From assembly GCA_002419585.1 (NCBI GenBank), contig DIGJ01000010.1, forward strand, positions 1 through 64,000: 64,000 nucleotides of DNA. Reading direction: 5' to 3'. The position numbers and the translations under genes are program-made. Position 1 is the first letter of the stretch, and each line of letters begins with the position of its first letter. Under the pieces are notes generated by a model. The model had not been told where the DNA came from and made no database searches. It saw only the letters and a list, made by a program, of their open reading frames with translations. This DNA comes from Lachnoclostridium sp. UBA5725 (GTDB taxonomy: Bacteria; Bacillota; Clostridia; Lachnospirales; Lachnospiraceae). Positions 1 to 9,582 of the stretch are shown piece by piece.

Positions 1-29
1 AACGGTAGGTTATTCATCGCTTACCATCA

Positions 30-3000
30 ATGGTGAAGTTACCAACGGACAGTACGCCAAAGCAAAGAATCTATTGTGCGAAAACAAGAGATTTTTTTAC
101 CTTTACTAAGGCACAGATTTATTTGGAAAGGGAAAATCACGTCATTGATTCTACGATTATTAAATACAATGAAGCGTATTATCGGTATTCAAAAGACGAG
201 ACAACAAAGAGAGTTGGACTTGATACTAGCAGTCAACTTTTGAATTCCACATGGACTACGGTCAATTCCGAAATGCTTGGAAGTTTGTCTGGAGTAGAAG
301 GACCATTGATTTATAAGCTCAATGAAGATGATGCTTCAAAAGATACTTGGTGCCTTATGGTAGACCAGTATGGAACTGGAGGTGGTTATCTTCCAATGAT
401 AACAAATGATTTATCAAGTGGAAAATTCACGAAGGTTAGCAATTATAATTTGGGCGGTAATCTAAAACGACATGGTACCGTGTTGCGAATTACAGCAAAA
501 GAATACCAAGACCTAACAAAAGCATACAAAATCTTAAAACCAGTTGAGGAAGAAAAACAGGAAAACCCAGTAATTTCTTATGATTTTAATGAGAGTTTAT
601 CAGGAAACACAATGAAGGACACCAGTGGAAACAATCACAATGGTACCCTGTATGGAAAAGCAACCTATGTAACTGACAATGATACCAATTCACAGGTATT
701 ATATCTGGATGGAACGAGTGGCTCCTATGCAGCTTTTGAAGACAAATTCTTTACAGGAAGAGATACGTTTACTATCTCTATGGATATAAAGTCAGCTACA
801 ACAGGAGGAAACTTCTTTACATGGACAGTGGGCAAAGACGATAGTAGGTATATGTTCTTAAAAACGAGTCCAACTCAAATACGAAATGCAATTACAAAGG
901 GCTCTTATCGAGCAGAATATGATGCATCGGCGTCTGTTAGTTCCATTTTAAACAAATGGACGAACATAACAATCGTAGTAACGGATACTAGCATGCGGAT
1001 CTATCAAGATGGTGTGCAAATTGCAAAGAATAAGAATCTTGGAGTTAAAATGTCGGATATGGGAACGAACTTGGTTTCCTACCTCGGAAAATCTTTTTAT
1101 TCGGGAGACGCTTATTTTAAAGGCTATTTTGATAATATAAAAGTGTACAATCGTGCACTCAGTAATATAGAGGTTGCGCAGACGCGGGGTATCAGCATAG
1201 CTGGATTAAAAGGTGCTACGGTAGATGGACTACAACTATCAACATCAAAGCTAGACAAAAAAAATCATGTATTGAATTTGTATTTTGACAAAACCAGAAG
1301 TGAAAATACCGATTTGAGCAAGGCCATAGTAAGCCTCGCTCTGGAGGAAGGCTTCGTATTAAGTACAGATCTATCCAATGGAATCGATTTAACAAAAGAG
1401 GGTACAAATGTTACGATTACAGCAGATGGTTTAAAGACGCCACAGATATGGAAGATAAAAGGAAGCTTTATCAACAATACCGCTAAGAAATTATTGACCT
1501 ATGTAACATCTGGAGATACGACAAGAACGGATACCTTGCACTATGCATATTCCACCGATGGAGAAACATTCGTTCCATTGAATCACAAAAAGGCAATTTT
1601 ATATCCAACGGTTGGAACAAAGAAAATGGGTAATCCAGTGGTATTCAAGAAAGCGGACGGAAGCTATGGATTAATTGCGACGGACAACAATAGCAGCAGT
1701 TACATCCTGTTGTATGATTCAAAAGATCTCATTCAATTTAATAATGAAAGGTATGTGAAACTCGATACGACTGGTATTTTAGTGACGGATATTGAATGTA
1801 ACTATGACGATAGTACAAAGAGCTATCTTGTATATTGGACAGGAAGTGAAGGTAAGAACTATCTATCCAAAACGGATGATTTTAAAAGCTTTACGGAACC
1901 AGTAGTAAGCGATCATACGATGTCTAAAGTAACAGCAACGATACCTGATGGTGCAATCGAAAGTTCCATCTTTGATCTTACAGAAAGTGAACTCACCAAA
2001 TTAACAGGTAAATTTGGTGATATTTACAGTACTAAAGTTAGTGACATTGAAAATGTTGGGATAAAAACAGGTGAATCCATCGGTAAACTAGCAGATTCTG
2101 TCGAGGTAAGCTATAGCAATGGTGAAAAGAAAACGTATGGAATTACCTGGGATCAAAAGGAATTACATAAAATTAATACGAAGGTAAACGGAAGCTATAC
2201 GATTACGGGTACGGTAAATACCAATGAATTTACCGAAACACCTTTGATTGAAGAACGCGCAGATCCACATGTTGTAAGGGGAGACGATGGATACTATTAC
2301 TTTACTGCTTCCTATCCAGTTCGTGGTTCTGGAGATGGCTACGATCGTGTTATATTAAGAAGAGCGACTACGATTGCAGGCTTGGCTACAGCACAAGAAG
2401 TGACCATCTGGTCAGCAGATACACAAAGCTCAGGTTCTTATTTCCGTTATATCTGGGCACCGGAAATGCACAAAATAGGTAGTAGTTGGTACATCTTTTG
2501 TACCGCTAGTACATCAAGCAGTAATGTATGGTCCATTCGTCCTCACATTTTAAAATATACAGGCAATAACATGATGGATCCAAGCAGTTGGACCATGCTA
2601 GGTTTGATGAAGGCAAAACCAACCGATAGCAAAGCGTTCACAAATTTCTCTCTGGATATGACTTACTTTGAATGCAATGGAAAGAGCTATGTATCATGGG
2701 CGCAAATTGATAGTGTTTCTAGTATCTTTATTGCATCGGTAGATAGTAGCAATCCACAGCAACTTACCAGTGATGCAGTTAAAATATCAGTACCAGATTA
2801 TGCATGGGAGTCGAGCAATGATACCGTAAATGAAGGACCAGTAGCGATTCAACATGGTGGAAAAATATATTTAGGATTTTCTGCATCCTCTGTCGATAAG
2901 ACATATTGTCTTGGAGTATTATCAGCTGATATTACGGCAGATTTAACCAACGCCAGTGTTTGGACAAAAAATGCATATCCAGTATTAACAACCGAGGATT

Positions 3001-4586
3001 TGATTGATCAATACGGACCAGGTCATAACTCCTATACAACGGATGAATATGGAAACACCGTTATTGTATATCATGCAAGACCAGAAAATTGTGCAAATGG
3101 TGAATGTGAATTTGCTGCAGCTTCTGATTTGAATGATCCATGCAGACATACAAGAATGAAACAGGTCTTCTTCGATTCCGAAGGAATCCCAGTTTTCAAT
3201 TTATCGACGGAAGATGTTTTAGGAACAAAGGATAGAACGGTTACAACAACCATTATCGTATCGGAAAGTGGAAAGACCTATGAGGGTATAAAAGATACCG
3301 TATTGAACACGTTACAAAAAGATATGCTTGGAAGCAATGAAAGCATAGATAAGATAACGTCAAATCTTAATTTCTTAAAAACTTCCAACGGAGTAACACT
3401 TACTTGGTCAACCTCTGATGCCACGGTTATTACGAAAGATGGAATCGTAACTGCAAATACTAACGCAAGTAAAAAAGTAGTAATTACGGTGAAAGGTAAT
3501 TATCATGGAGTTCAAATTTTTGAAAAATCATATTCATTAACAGTACTAGCAAACTATGCAGGAGGCTTTGGAAATGCAATGGGTCCTACGCATGAAAAGA
3601 AGGCAAACATAACCTTTGGTGATTCTACAGGTGAAACAGTTGCTATTAAGGTAAAAGTAACGAATACCAAAGACCTTGCTGGAGTAACAACGGATACGGT
3701 TGAGCTAGGAAAAGAGGAAGCATTAAGCGTTATAAAAAGTGTATTATCCAATAAGAAAGATGAAGTTACCCTTGATTTAAGTAATATTGCAAAGGATAAA
3801 AATGCGAGTGACCAGATAAAGGTGCTCCTCTCCAAAAATGTTACAGAAGCATTTAGTCAAAATAAAATCGGAGTAAAGGTAAACCTCCCACAGATCACTC
3901 TGTTCATACCAACTAGCAGTATTGCAAAAACAGAGGATGGTGTAAGTATTCTGGTAGCAGATATAACGCAGGAAAAGCAAATAAAAGCGACCAAGGAGCT
4001 ACTAGCGGATCTGTCAAAAGGTGCATCTATACTTAGTACACCAGTGGATATTCATACGAATTACGCATTGGAAACGCAGATTGTTCTTCCAATTCCTGAA
4101 AATATGGTACCATCCAAAAAAAGTGACATAAAAAAATTTGTAGAGTCACTCGCAATACTGGTACAACATAGTGATGGTGAAAACCGGCTAATGAAGGGAA
4201 AGATTACATATGATAAGGCTGGAAAGCCAACGAAAATGTCTGTTGAGGTAGATAAATTCAGCAGCTTTACCCTCGTAAAGACGAACCAGAAGGAAGAAGT
4301 AATCACGTATAAAACGAAGAAGAGTGCGAATAAGCCTTTCACTGCAAAATTCAGTCAAAACATTGATGGAAAAACAGTAACAAAGGACAGTGTATATGTA
4401 CTGGATTCGAAAGGAAACTCAGTCGATGTGAGTGTAAGTGTAAAAGGAAAGAAAATCATTGTAAAACCTGCGAAAGACTATGCAGCAGGAAAAACATATT
4501 CCGTACATGTTACGAAAAACGTATTTTACAAAAATGGTGAGAATATAGGAAAAGCAAAGAAATATGTTTTTACCATAAAGAAGTAA
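30..4586 (+). CDS. Secreted multidomain GH43 glycoside hydrolase (5' partial, apparent frameshift)
   Basis: Long extracellular-type carbohydrate-active protein. Residues about 1-170 match the C-terminal part of a first GH43 beta-propeller (blades with YYRYSKDE and GTGGGYLPM-like segments). Residues about 180-385 look like a LamG/concanavalin-like domain. A second GH43 propeller spans about 740-1070, with the expected acids in ERADPHVV, FSLDMTYF and NEGPVAI. Bacterial Ig-like segments follow, and the last ~90 residues resemble an SbsA-type Big_5 Ig domain. GH43 enzymes cleave arabinan, xylan or arabinoxylan; substrate cannot be set here. The ATG at 30 lacks a ribosome binding site and is probably not the real start: bases 2-61 read well in another frame (ends GQYAK) and join this frame at QRIYCAKTRDF if one G near 62 is dropped. 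The real start, signal peptide and first catalytic residues lie upstream of the window. Confidence 0.85.
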   Translation: MVKLPTDSTPKQRIYCAKTRDFFTFTKAQIYLERENHVIDSTIIKYNEAYYRYSKDETTKRVGLDTSSQLLNSTWTTVNSEMLGSLSGVEGPLIYKLNEDDASKDTWCLMVDQYGTGGGYLPMITNDLSSGKFTKVSNYNLGGNLKRHGTVLRITAKEYQDLTKAYKILKPVEEEKQENPVISYDFNESLSGNTMKDTSGNNHNGTLYGKATYVTDNDTNSQVLYLDGTSGSYAAFEDKFFTGRDTFTISMDIKSATTGGNFFTWTVGKDDSRYMFLKTSPTQIRNAITKGSYRAEYDASASVSSILNKWTNITIVVTDTSMRIYQDGVQIAKNKNLGVKMSDMGTNLVSYLGKSFYSGDAYFKGYFDNIKVYNRALSNIEVAQTRGISIAGLKGATVDGLQLSTSKLDKKNHVLNLYFDKTRSENTDLSKAIVSLALEEGFVLSTDLSNGIDLTKEGTNVTITADGLKTPQIWKIKGSFINNTAKKLLTYVTSGDTTRTDTLHYAYSTDGETFVPLNHKKAILYPTVGTKKMGNPVVFKKADGSYGLIATDNNSSSYILLYDSKDLIQFNNERYVKLDTTGILVTDIECNYDDSTKSYLVYWTGSEGKNYLSKTDDFKSFTEPVVSDHTMSKVTATIPDGAIESSIFDLTESELTKLTGKFGDIYSTKVSDIENVGIKTGESIGKLADSVEVSYSNGEKKTYGITWDQKELHKINTKVNGSYTITGTVNTNEFTETPLIEERADPHVVRGDDGYYYFTASYPVRGSGDGYDRVILRRATTIAGLATAQEVTIWSADTQSSGSYFRYIWAPEMHKIGSSWYIFCTASTSSSNVWSIRPHILKYTGNNMMDPSSWTMLGLMKAKPTDSKAFTNFSLDMTYFECNGKSYVSWAQIDSVSSIFIASVDSSNPQQLTSDAVKISVPDYAWESSNDTVNEGPVAIQHGGKIYLGFSASSVDKTYCLGVLSADITADLTNASVWTKNAYPVLTTEDLIDQYGPGHNSYTTDEYGNTVIVYHARPENCANGECEFAAASDLNDPCRHTRMKQVFFDSEGIPVFNLSTEDVLGTKDRTVTTTIIVSESGKTYEGIKDTVLNTLQKDMLGSNESIDKITSNLNFLKTSNGVTLTWSTSDATVITKDGIVTANTNASKKVVITVKGNYHGVQIFEKSYSLTVLANYAGGFGNAMGPTHEKKANITFGDSTGETVAIKVKVTNTKDLAGVTTDTVELGKEEALSVIKSVLSNKKDEVTLDLSNIAKDKNASDQIKVLLSKNVTEAFSQNKIGVKVNLPQITLFIPTSSIAKTEDGVSILVADITQEKQIKATKELLADLSKGASILSTPVDIHTNYALETQIVLPIPENMVPSKKSDIKKFVESLAILVQHSDGENRLMKGKITYDKAGKPTKMSVEVDKFSSFTLVKTNQKEEVITYKTKKSANKPFTAKFSQNIDGKTVTKDSVYVLDSKGNSVDVSVSVKGKKIIVKPAKDYAAGKTYSVHVTKNVFYKNGENIGKAKKYVFTIKK

Positions 4587-4612
4587 AGTCAATGAGAGAT
4601 GAATAAGATTAT

Positions 4613-4671
4613 GAGGGTTGCCAAAGGTTCCGTTACAATATACAGAACAATGCGGCAGTCCTCGTTTTTTT
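4613..4671 (+). terminator. Rho-independent terminator of the GH43 gene
   Basis: Arms GAGGGTTGCC and GGCAGTCCTC pair over 10 bp with two G-T wobbles and are followed directly by GTTTTTTT. The loop is long (about 31 nt). It lies 27 bp after the GH43 stop codon. Confidence 0.6.
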
Positions 4672-4776
4672 ATCTAAGATAATAGAGCTTTCAAGTCAAC
4701 CAAATAAAAATGCAAGTGAATAAAATAAAGAATAAAATTTCGTTCAGAAATCTAAGTTATATGGGAATAAAAGTAC

Positions 4777-4805
4777 TTGACAATTTTTATAAATCGGTAT
4801 ATAAA
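4777..4805 (+). promoter_or_regulatory. Sigma-A-type promoter for the peroxidase/thioredoxin/MsrAB group
   Basis: TTGACA, a 17-nt spacer and TATAAA: near-consensus -35 and -10 boxes, with the first gene starting about 80 bp downstream. No other good promoter is seen before MsrAB, so the three repair genes may be co-transcribed. Confidence 0.7.
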
Positions 4806-4883
4806 TTAATTATAAACATTGCATGCAATTTAATAGCATACAAGAATAAAAACAAAGAAAGATAAATAGGAGGTAATTTTGAT

Positions 4884-5357
4884 ATGAGCTTATATGATAT
4901 TGAAGTGAAAGATGAAAATGGAACGTACGTTTCAATGAAACAATATGAAGGTAAAGTATTATTAATCGTCAACACTGCAACTGGGTGTGGATTCACTCCT
5001 CAATATGAAGGATTACAAAATTTGTATGATAAGTATAAGGAACAAGGATTTTTGGTTTTAGACTTTCCTTGTAATCAGTTTGGTAATCAGGCACCTGGAA
5101 GCAACAAAGATATTCATCAATTTTGTCAATTAAAGTATAATACCACGTTTCCAATGTTTTCTAAAATTGAAGTAAATGGAGGTAATGAAGAGCCATTATT
5201 CCATTATTTAAAGGAACATAGCAAATCAATATTAGGAACCAATATAAAATGGAATTTTACGAAATTTTTAGTGGATAGAGAAGGAAATGTTGTAGAACGA
5301 TTTGCTCCAACAATAAAACCAGAAAAAATTGAAAAAAATATTTCAATACTTTTATAA
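4884..5357 (+). CDS. Glutathione peroxidase family protein (thiol peroxidase)
   Basis: 157 residues, the usual length of bacterial GPx-like peroxidases. These reduce H2O2 or organic hydroperoxides, in bacteria usually with thioredoxin rather than glutathione as reductant. The peroxidatic residue is Cys35 (NTATGCGFT), not selenocysteine. The conserved Gln lies in DFPCNQFGNQ and the Trp-Asn pair in KWNFTKF, completing the catalytic tetrad. No signal peptide, so cytosolic. AGGAGG sits 9 bases before the ATG. A thioredoxin gene follows 46 bp later and MsrAB after that, so this enzyme probably takes electrons from that thioredoxin. Confidence 0.93.
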   Translation: MSLYDIEVKDENGTYVSMKQYEGKVLLIVNTATGCGFTPQYEGLQNLYDKYKEQGFLVLDFPCNQFGNQAPGSNKDIHQFCQLKYNTTFPMFSKIEVNGGNEEPLFHYLKEHSKSILGTNIKWNFTKFLVDREGNVVERFAPTIKPEKIEKNISILL

Positions 5358-5403
5358 AAATCGCAATTCATGTTAAAGATAATTAAAAAAGGAGGAATAT
5401 AAT

Positions 5404-5715
5404 ATGGCAGTAGTAGAAGTAACAGTTGATAATTTTGAGGAAGAGGTTTTAAAAGAGAAAAATTTGGTTTTAGTTGATTTTTGGGCTTCCTGGTGTGGTC
5501 CTTGCAAGTCACTCTCACCTGTCGTTGAAGAGTTGGCAGATCAACTTACACAAGTAAAAGTATGCAAGGTAAATGTGGATGAGCAAAGTGAATTGGCTCA
5601 AAAATTTCGAGTAATGTCAATTCCAACTCTTATGGTTTTTCGAGATGGAAATGTGGATCAGACGTCGATTGGATTAAAATCAAAATCTGGTATACTGGAG
5701 TTATTAAGCCAGTAA
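5404..5715 (+). CDS. trxA: Thioredoxin
   Basis: 103 residues with the canonical active site WCGPC (Cys31, Cys34), the buried Asp25 and the cis-proline of SIPTLMVF. It is a small cytosolic dithiol reductant. Neighbours on the same strand are a GPx-like peroxidase and MsrAB, both normally recycled by thioredoxin. A good AGGAGG ribosome binding site precedes the ATG. No thioredoxin reductase is present in the window, so a copy elsewhere would have to recycle it. Confidence 0.95.
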   Translation: MAVVEVTVDNFEEEVLKEKNLVLVDFWASWCGPCKSLSPVVEELADQLTQVKVCKVNVDEQSELAQKFRVMSIPTLMVFRDGNVDQTSIGLKSKSGILELLSQ

Positions 5716-5776
5716 ATAAATACGATATACGATACAAGAAGAGATTGCTGCTTCTAGAAAACAGGAGGTATTTATA

Positions 5777-6727
5777 ATGCGAAAAGAAATATATTTGGCT
5801 GGGGGATGTTTTTGGGGAACAGAAAAATATTTTGGGAATGTAAATGGTGTGATAGAAACGAAGGTAGGATATGCAAATGGAAACACACAAGAACCTACCT
5901 ATGATGAAGTGTGTCACCATAATACAGGCCATGCCGAAACGGTGAAGGTGATTTACGAGGATACGATTCTTACGCTATCATATTTACTGGATTTATACTA
6001 TGATGTGATAGATCCGGTCAGTATAAACAGACAGGGTGGAGACGTTGGCACGCAATACCGAACTGGTATATATTTTGTGGATTTGCAAGATGAAGAAGTT
6101 ATTAAAAATTCCATAACAGAACTTCAAAAAAAATACAAAGAAAAGATTGCAGTAGAAGTCACTCCATTAGTAAACTTTTTTTCGGCAGAAGAGTATCATC
6201 AAAAATATTTGGAAAAGAATCCAAGTGGATATTGTCATATCGGTAAAGATAAATTTGAGAAAGCAATCAATGCAGTGGATGGCAGTAAAAAGTATCGAAA
6301 AAGAACCGAGGAAGAATTAAAGAACTCCTTAACCAATATTCAATATGATGTAACACAAAACAATGCAACAGAAGCTCCTTTTTTAAATGAATATTATAAT
6401 GAATATAAAGAAGGCATATATGTGGATATAACGACAGGAGAACCTTTATTTGTATCCAGTGATAAGTTTGATTCGGGTTGCGGATGGCCTAGCTTTTCAA
6501 AGCCAATTGATGAAGAGCGGATAACGGAAGTTAAGGACAAAAGTCACGGTATGATACGTACGGAAGTAAGAAGCAAAACTGGCGATGCACATCTTGGGCA
6601 TGTATTTGAGGATGGACCAACACAGCTGGGTGGACTAAGGTATTGTATCAACAGCGCATCACTAAAGTTCATTCCGAAAGAAAAGATGGTTCAGGAAGGA
6701 TATGAAGACCTGCTATCAAAACTATGA
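5777..6727 (+). CDS. msrAB: Bifunctional peptide methionine sulfoxide reductase MsrA/MsrB
   Basis: 316 residues. The N-terminal MsrA domain (about 1-165) has the GGCFWG motif with catalytic Cys11 and reduces Met-S-sulfoxide. The C-terminal MsrB domain (about 178-316) has SGCGWPSF, HLGHVF and RYCINS with the catalytic Cys, and reduces Met-R-sulfoxide. The zinc-binding CxxC pairs of many MsrB proteins are absent, so this is the metal-free type with a likely resolving Cys in SGCGWP. No export signal is seen. The gene is last in the GPx-thioredoxin-Msr group and is followed by a strong terminator. Confidence 0.95.
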   Translation: MRKEIYLAGGCFWGTEKYFGNVNGVIETKVGYANGNTQEPTYDEVCHHNTGHAETVKVIYEDTILTLSYLLDLYYDVIDPVSINRQGGDVGTQYRTGIYFVDLQDEEVIKNSITELQKKYKEKIAVEVTPLVNFFSAEEYHQKYLEKNPSGYCHIGKDKFEKAINAVDGSKKYRKRTEEELKNSLTNIQYDVTQNNATEAPFLNEYYNEYKEGIYVDITTGEPLFVSSDKFDSGCGWPSFSKPIDEERITEVKDKSHGMIRTEVRSKTGDAHLGHVFEDGPTQLGGLRYCINSASLKFIPKEKMVQEGYEDLLSKL

Positions 6728-6749
6728 GCGAACCGCTTATAAAAATGAG

Positions 6750-6796
6750 GAGCTGACGAACGAATGGTAAACCGCCCGTTCGCAGCTCACTTTTTT
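6750..6796 (+). terminator. Rho-independent terminator after msrAB
   Basis: Arms GAGCTGACGAACG and CGTTCGCAGCTC pair over 12 bp with one bulged A, followed by ACTTTTTT. Confidence 0.85.
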
Positions 6797-6902
6797 ATGC
6801 TAATTCATGGAACAAGAAAATATAATATGTTATAATAAGTCAAAGTAAACTATGATTGGTGCAATATGCGACATTAAAATTATGTCAGAAAGAGGCGTCT
6901 TG

Positions 6903-7601
6903 ATGAAGGTAGCGTTAATAAATGGTCAAAATCATAAAGGATCTACATATCATATTGGAAGAATGTTAGCCGAGAAGCTTACGGATTGTGAAAATATAGA
7001 TGAAATCTATTTACCGAAAGATATGCCGGAATTTTGTTGTGGCTGTACAAAATGTTTCATGGAAAGTGAGAAACTATGTCCCCATTACAAGTATAGCAAA
7101 CCGATTTCTGAAATACTTGATTCGGCAGATGTAATGATTTTTACAACTCCAGTATATGTATATCATGCGACGGGCTCAATGAAAGTGCTTTTAGATCATT
7201 ACGGATTCCGATGGATGGTACATAGACCAGAAGAAAAAATGTTTTCAAAACAGGCCGTTTGTATTTCAACTGCAGCTGGGGGAGGCATGAAATCAGCATG
7301 CAAAGATATAAAAGATAGCTTGTTTTATTGGGGAGTAGGGAAGATTTATAGCTATGGGATTGCAGTGAATGCAGTTTCATGGAATGCAATCAAAGAAAAA
7401 AAACATCAAAGTATCGAGAAGAATGTGAATAAACTGGCAAATAAAATAACAAAGAATAAAGGGAGAGTGCATCCTTCGATAAAAACAAAAGCATTCTTTC
7501 ATTTCATGCGATTACTACAAAAAAAAGGATGGAATCCGGCTGATGTAGCATACTGGAGGGAAAAGGGTTGGAATGAAAAGAAGCGGCCATGGAAAAAATA
7601 G
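6903..7601 (+). CDS. NAD(P)H-dependent FMN reductase / flavodoxin-fold protein
   Basis: 232 residues from the ATG at 6903 (MKVALINGQNHKGST); GAGG lies shortly upstream, whereas the ATG at 6852 has no ribosome binding site. The N-terminus is a flavodoxin-like phosphate-binding loop (NGQNHKGSTYHIG), followed by a cysteine cluster (CCGCTKCF and a further Cys before PHY) like that of iron-sulfur flavoproteins or NADPH-dependent FMN reductases. TTPVYVYHATGSMKVLLDH is the family's second flavin-contact region. The basic C-terminus (last ~50 residues) is unassigned. Role: probably a flavin-dependent reductase of unknown substrate. The next gene starts 27 bp later, suggesting a two-gene unit. Confidence 0.8.
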   Translation: MKVALINGQNHKGSTYHIGRMLAEKLTDCENIDEIYLPKDMPEFCCGCTKCFMESEKLCPHYKYSKPISEILDSADVMIFTTPVYVYHATGSMKVLLDHYGFRWMVHRPEEKMFSKQAVCISTAAGGGMKSACKDIKDSLFYWGVGKIYSYGIAVNAVSWNAIKEKKHQSIEKNVNKLANKITKNKGRVHPSIKTKAFFHFMRLLQKKGWNPADVAYWREKGWNEKKRPWKK

Positions 7602-7627
7602 AGGATTCAAAAGAGAGGAATTGAAAC

Positions 7628-7969
7628 ATGAATGTGCAGATATTTGGAAAATCAAAGTGTTTTGATACGAAAAAAGCAGAGCGTTATTTTAAAGAACGTG
7701 GCATAAAGTATCAATTAATTGATTTAAAAGAAAAAGGTATGAGCAAGGGTGAGTATAATAGTATAAAACAGTCAGTCGGCGGAATGGATGCTTTAATCGA
7801 CGAAAAATGTAAAGATAAAAATATACTTGCACTCATACGATATATTGCGCAGGAAGACAAGGATGAAAAAATACTTGAAAATCAGATCGTCCTTAAAACA
7901 CCAATCGTTCGAAATGGTAAGGAGGCAACAGTAGGGTATCAGCCACAGATATGGAAAAATTGGAATTAA
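7628..7969 (+). CDS. ArsC/Spx family protein (arsenate reductase-like)
   Basis: 113 residues with the thioredoxin-like fold pattern of the ArsC/Spx/YffB family: an early Cys11 in GKSKCFDTKKAERYF, the YQLIDLKEKGMSKGE segment, and RNGKEATVGYQPQIW at the end. Only the single N-terminal Cys is present (no CxxC), so it is neither a typical Spx nor a three-cysteine ArsC. Family members reduce arsenate using a thiol, or regulate RNA polymerase; the function here is undetermined. It follows the flavodoxin-like reductase closely. Confidence 0.8.
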   Translation: MNVQIFGKSKCFDTKKAERYFKERGIKYQLIDLKEKGMSKGEYNSIKQSVGGMDALIDEKCKDKNILALIRYIAQEDKDEKILENQIVLKTPIVRNGKEATVGYQPQIWKNWN

Positions 7970-8100
7970 GTAGGAATTATTTGCTTAAAATGGATATTGT
8001 ATGGAAATAAAAGGATAGGAAATAATTTCAGCTTTGTATGGAATAAAAAAAGAAAAAATGATTAAATATTACGAATTTGTCAGAATTATAGCCTCTCATT

Positions 8101-8128
8101 TTGCTATTTAGATAAAATATGGTATACT
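8101..8128 (+). promoter_or_regulatory. Probable sigma-A promoter of the GT-A-like gene
   Basis: TTGCTA, a 16-nt spacer and TATACT, about 55 bp before the start codon. The -10 is good, the -35 weaker. Confidence 0.5.
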
Positions 8129-8180
8129 TAATTTGAAACTTTATTTTGTTTAAAAGATTAAAGAAAAGAAGGAGGATATT

Positions 8181-9422
8181 ATGAATAGTAATATTAAAGT
8201 GGGGATTGGTTTTGCTACTGGGAGAAAACATTTTCAAAGGGTATTAAGCAGTTATATCTATAATTGGAAAGAGTCCAATTTAGTAGATGATAAAAAGGTG
8301 AGTTTGAATATATTTGTTGCTTATGACCTTAATTATAAGAAAACAAAAAAATCAGATTTTACAAAAATAAGCTCGGATATATCGGATATGATTGAAAGCA
8401 AATACTTTATTGGAATAGAAGAAGTAGAAAATGCAAAAATGGAATTAGTACATAATGGAATTATTGAACCGGATGAAGCTTCCATGTTTTTTGGAAAAGG
8501 TTATGCGTCTTCAAGAAATATTGTGATGTACTATGCGATGAAAAATAAAATGGATTATCTGCTGTTTCTGGATGACGATGAATATCCGGTGGCTGTCACA
8601 AATACCACTGACACAGCAATCTGGGGTGGACAACATGTCCTGAAAACCCATTTACAAAATATTTTCAATGCAGATATCACGTATGGTTATCATTGCGGTT
8701 ATATTTCGCCCATTCCATATATTGAATTTACAGACATTTTGAGGGAAGATGATTTCCGTATATTTATTCAAGCAATTAGCAATGATATTGTTAATTGGGA
8801 AAACACAAAAAAGGTAATGCAAAATGGAGGTGTTTCTTTTGCAGATATTCAGGTACTAACGGAACAAAAAGTAATTGAAGTGCAAGAATGCAATCATGCC
8901 AAGTTTATCTCAGGTTCGAATCTTTGCATTAGTCTTTTGGATCCATCTCAGGTTTTTCCTTTTTACAATCCACCGGGAGCTCGCGGGGAAGATACTTTTT
9001 TAAGTACATGTCTAAGCGAGAGAACCGTTTTACGCGTTCCATGTTATACATTTCATGATGGTTTTTCTTCTTACAATCACCTATTATCAGGGGTACTTCC
9101 GACAAAATTAAAGTTTATTGAACCAGATTCAAAAGAAATTATCAAGCGTTTCTATAATGCTTGCATTGGTTGGATTCGTTATAAACCACTTTTATTATAC
9201 ATTACAAATCGAGAAAACTATCATGAAAAGATTGCAGAAATGATAGAGCAATTGAATGAAACATTACCAGCAATATGTGAATACTTTGGTACACAGGATT
9301 TCTTTAATATAATAAAAGAATTAAAAAAGTATGATCAAAACGTTGAAAAGCACTACCAGGATTTTTCAGAATACAAAAGAATTTGGATGAAAATAGTGGA
9401 TTCGTTAAAAAATGAAAATTAA
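8181..9422 (+). CDS. Glycosyltransferase-like protein (GT-A fold)
   Basis: 413 residues, no signal peptide or membrane segment. The central LLFLDDDEYP is a DxD-type motif for divalent metal and nucleotide sugar, preceded by KGYASSRNIVMYYAMKNKMDY, which matches the usual 'arrive-with-a-list' segment before the DxD of GT-A enzymes. A later GARGEDTFLS resembles the acidic catalytic region. Acceptor and sugar are unknown. It has its own promoter and no functionally related neighbour, so it may act alone. AGGAGG lies 7 bases before the ATG. Confidence 0.6.
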   Translation: MNSNIKVGIGFATGRKHFQRVLSSYIYNWKESNLVDDKKVSLNIFVAYDLNYKKTKKSDFTKISSDISDMIESKYFIGIEEVENAKMELVHNGIIEPDEASMFFGKGYASSRNIVMYYAMKNKMDYLLFLDDDEYPVAVTNTTDTAIWGGQHVLKTHLQNIFNADITYGYHCGYISPIPYIEFTDILREDDFRIFIQAISNDIVNWENTKKVMQNGGVSFADIQVLTEQKVIEVQECNHAKFISGSNLCISLLDPSQVFPFYNPPGARGEDTFLSTCLSERTVLRVPCYTFHDGFSSYNHLLSGVLPTKLKFIEPDSKEIIKRFYNACIGWIRYKPLLLYITNRENYHEKIAEMIEQLNETLPAICEYFGTQDFFNIIKELKKYDQNVEKHYQDFSEYKRIWMKIVDSLKNEN

Positions 9423-9514
9423 TAGGTCAAATGCTACAGCTCTATAATATAAATAGTAGCAGGTGGAATTAGACTTTGACTATATAAAAAAGATTTGGTT
9501 TAACATAGGTTCTT

Positions 9515-9543
9515 TTGACTTGTAAATATATGGTAATTATAAT
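9515..9543 (+). promoter_or_regulatory. Sigma-A-type promoter of the GerMN lipoprotein
   Basis: TTGACT, a 17-nt spacer and TATAAT, about 40 bp before the GTG start. Confidence 0.75.
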
Positions 9544-9582
9544 ATAATAATTAAAAATTTGTTATTGTCTGAAAGGAGAATT

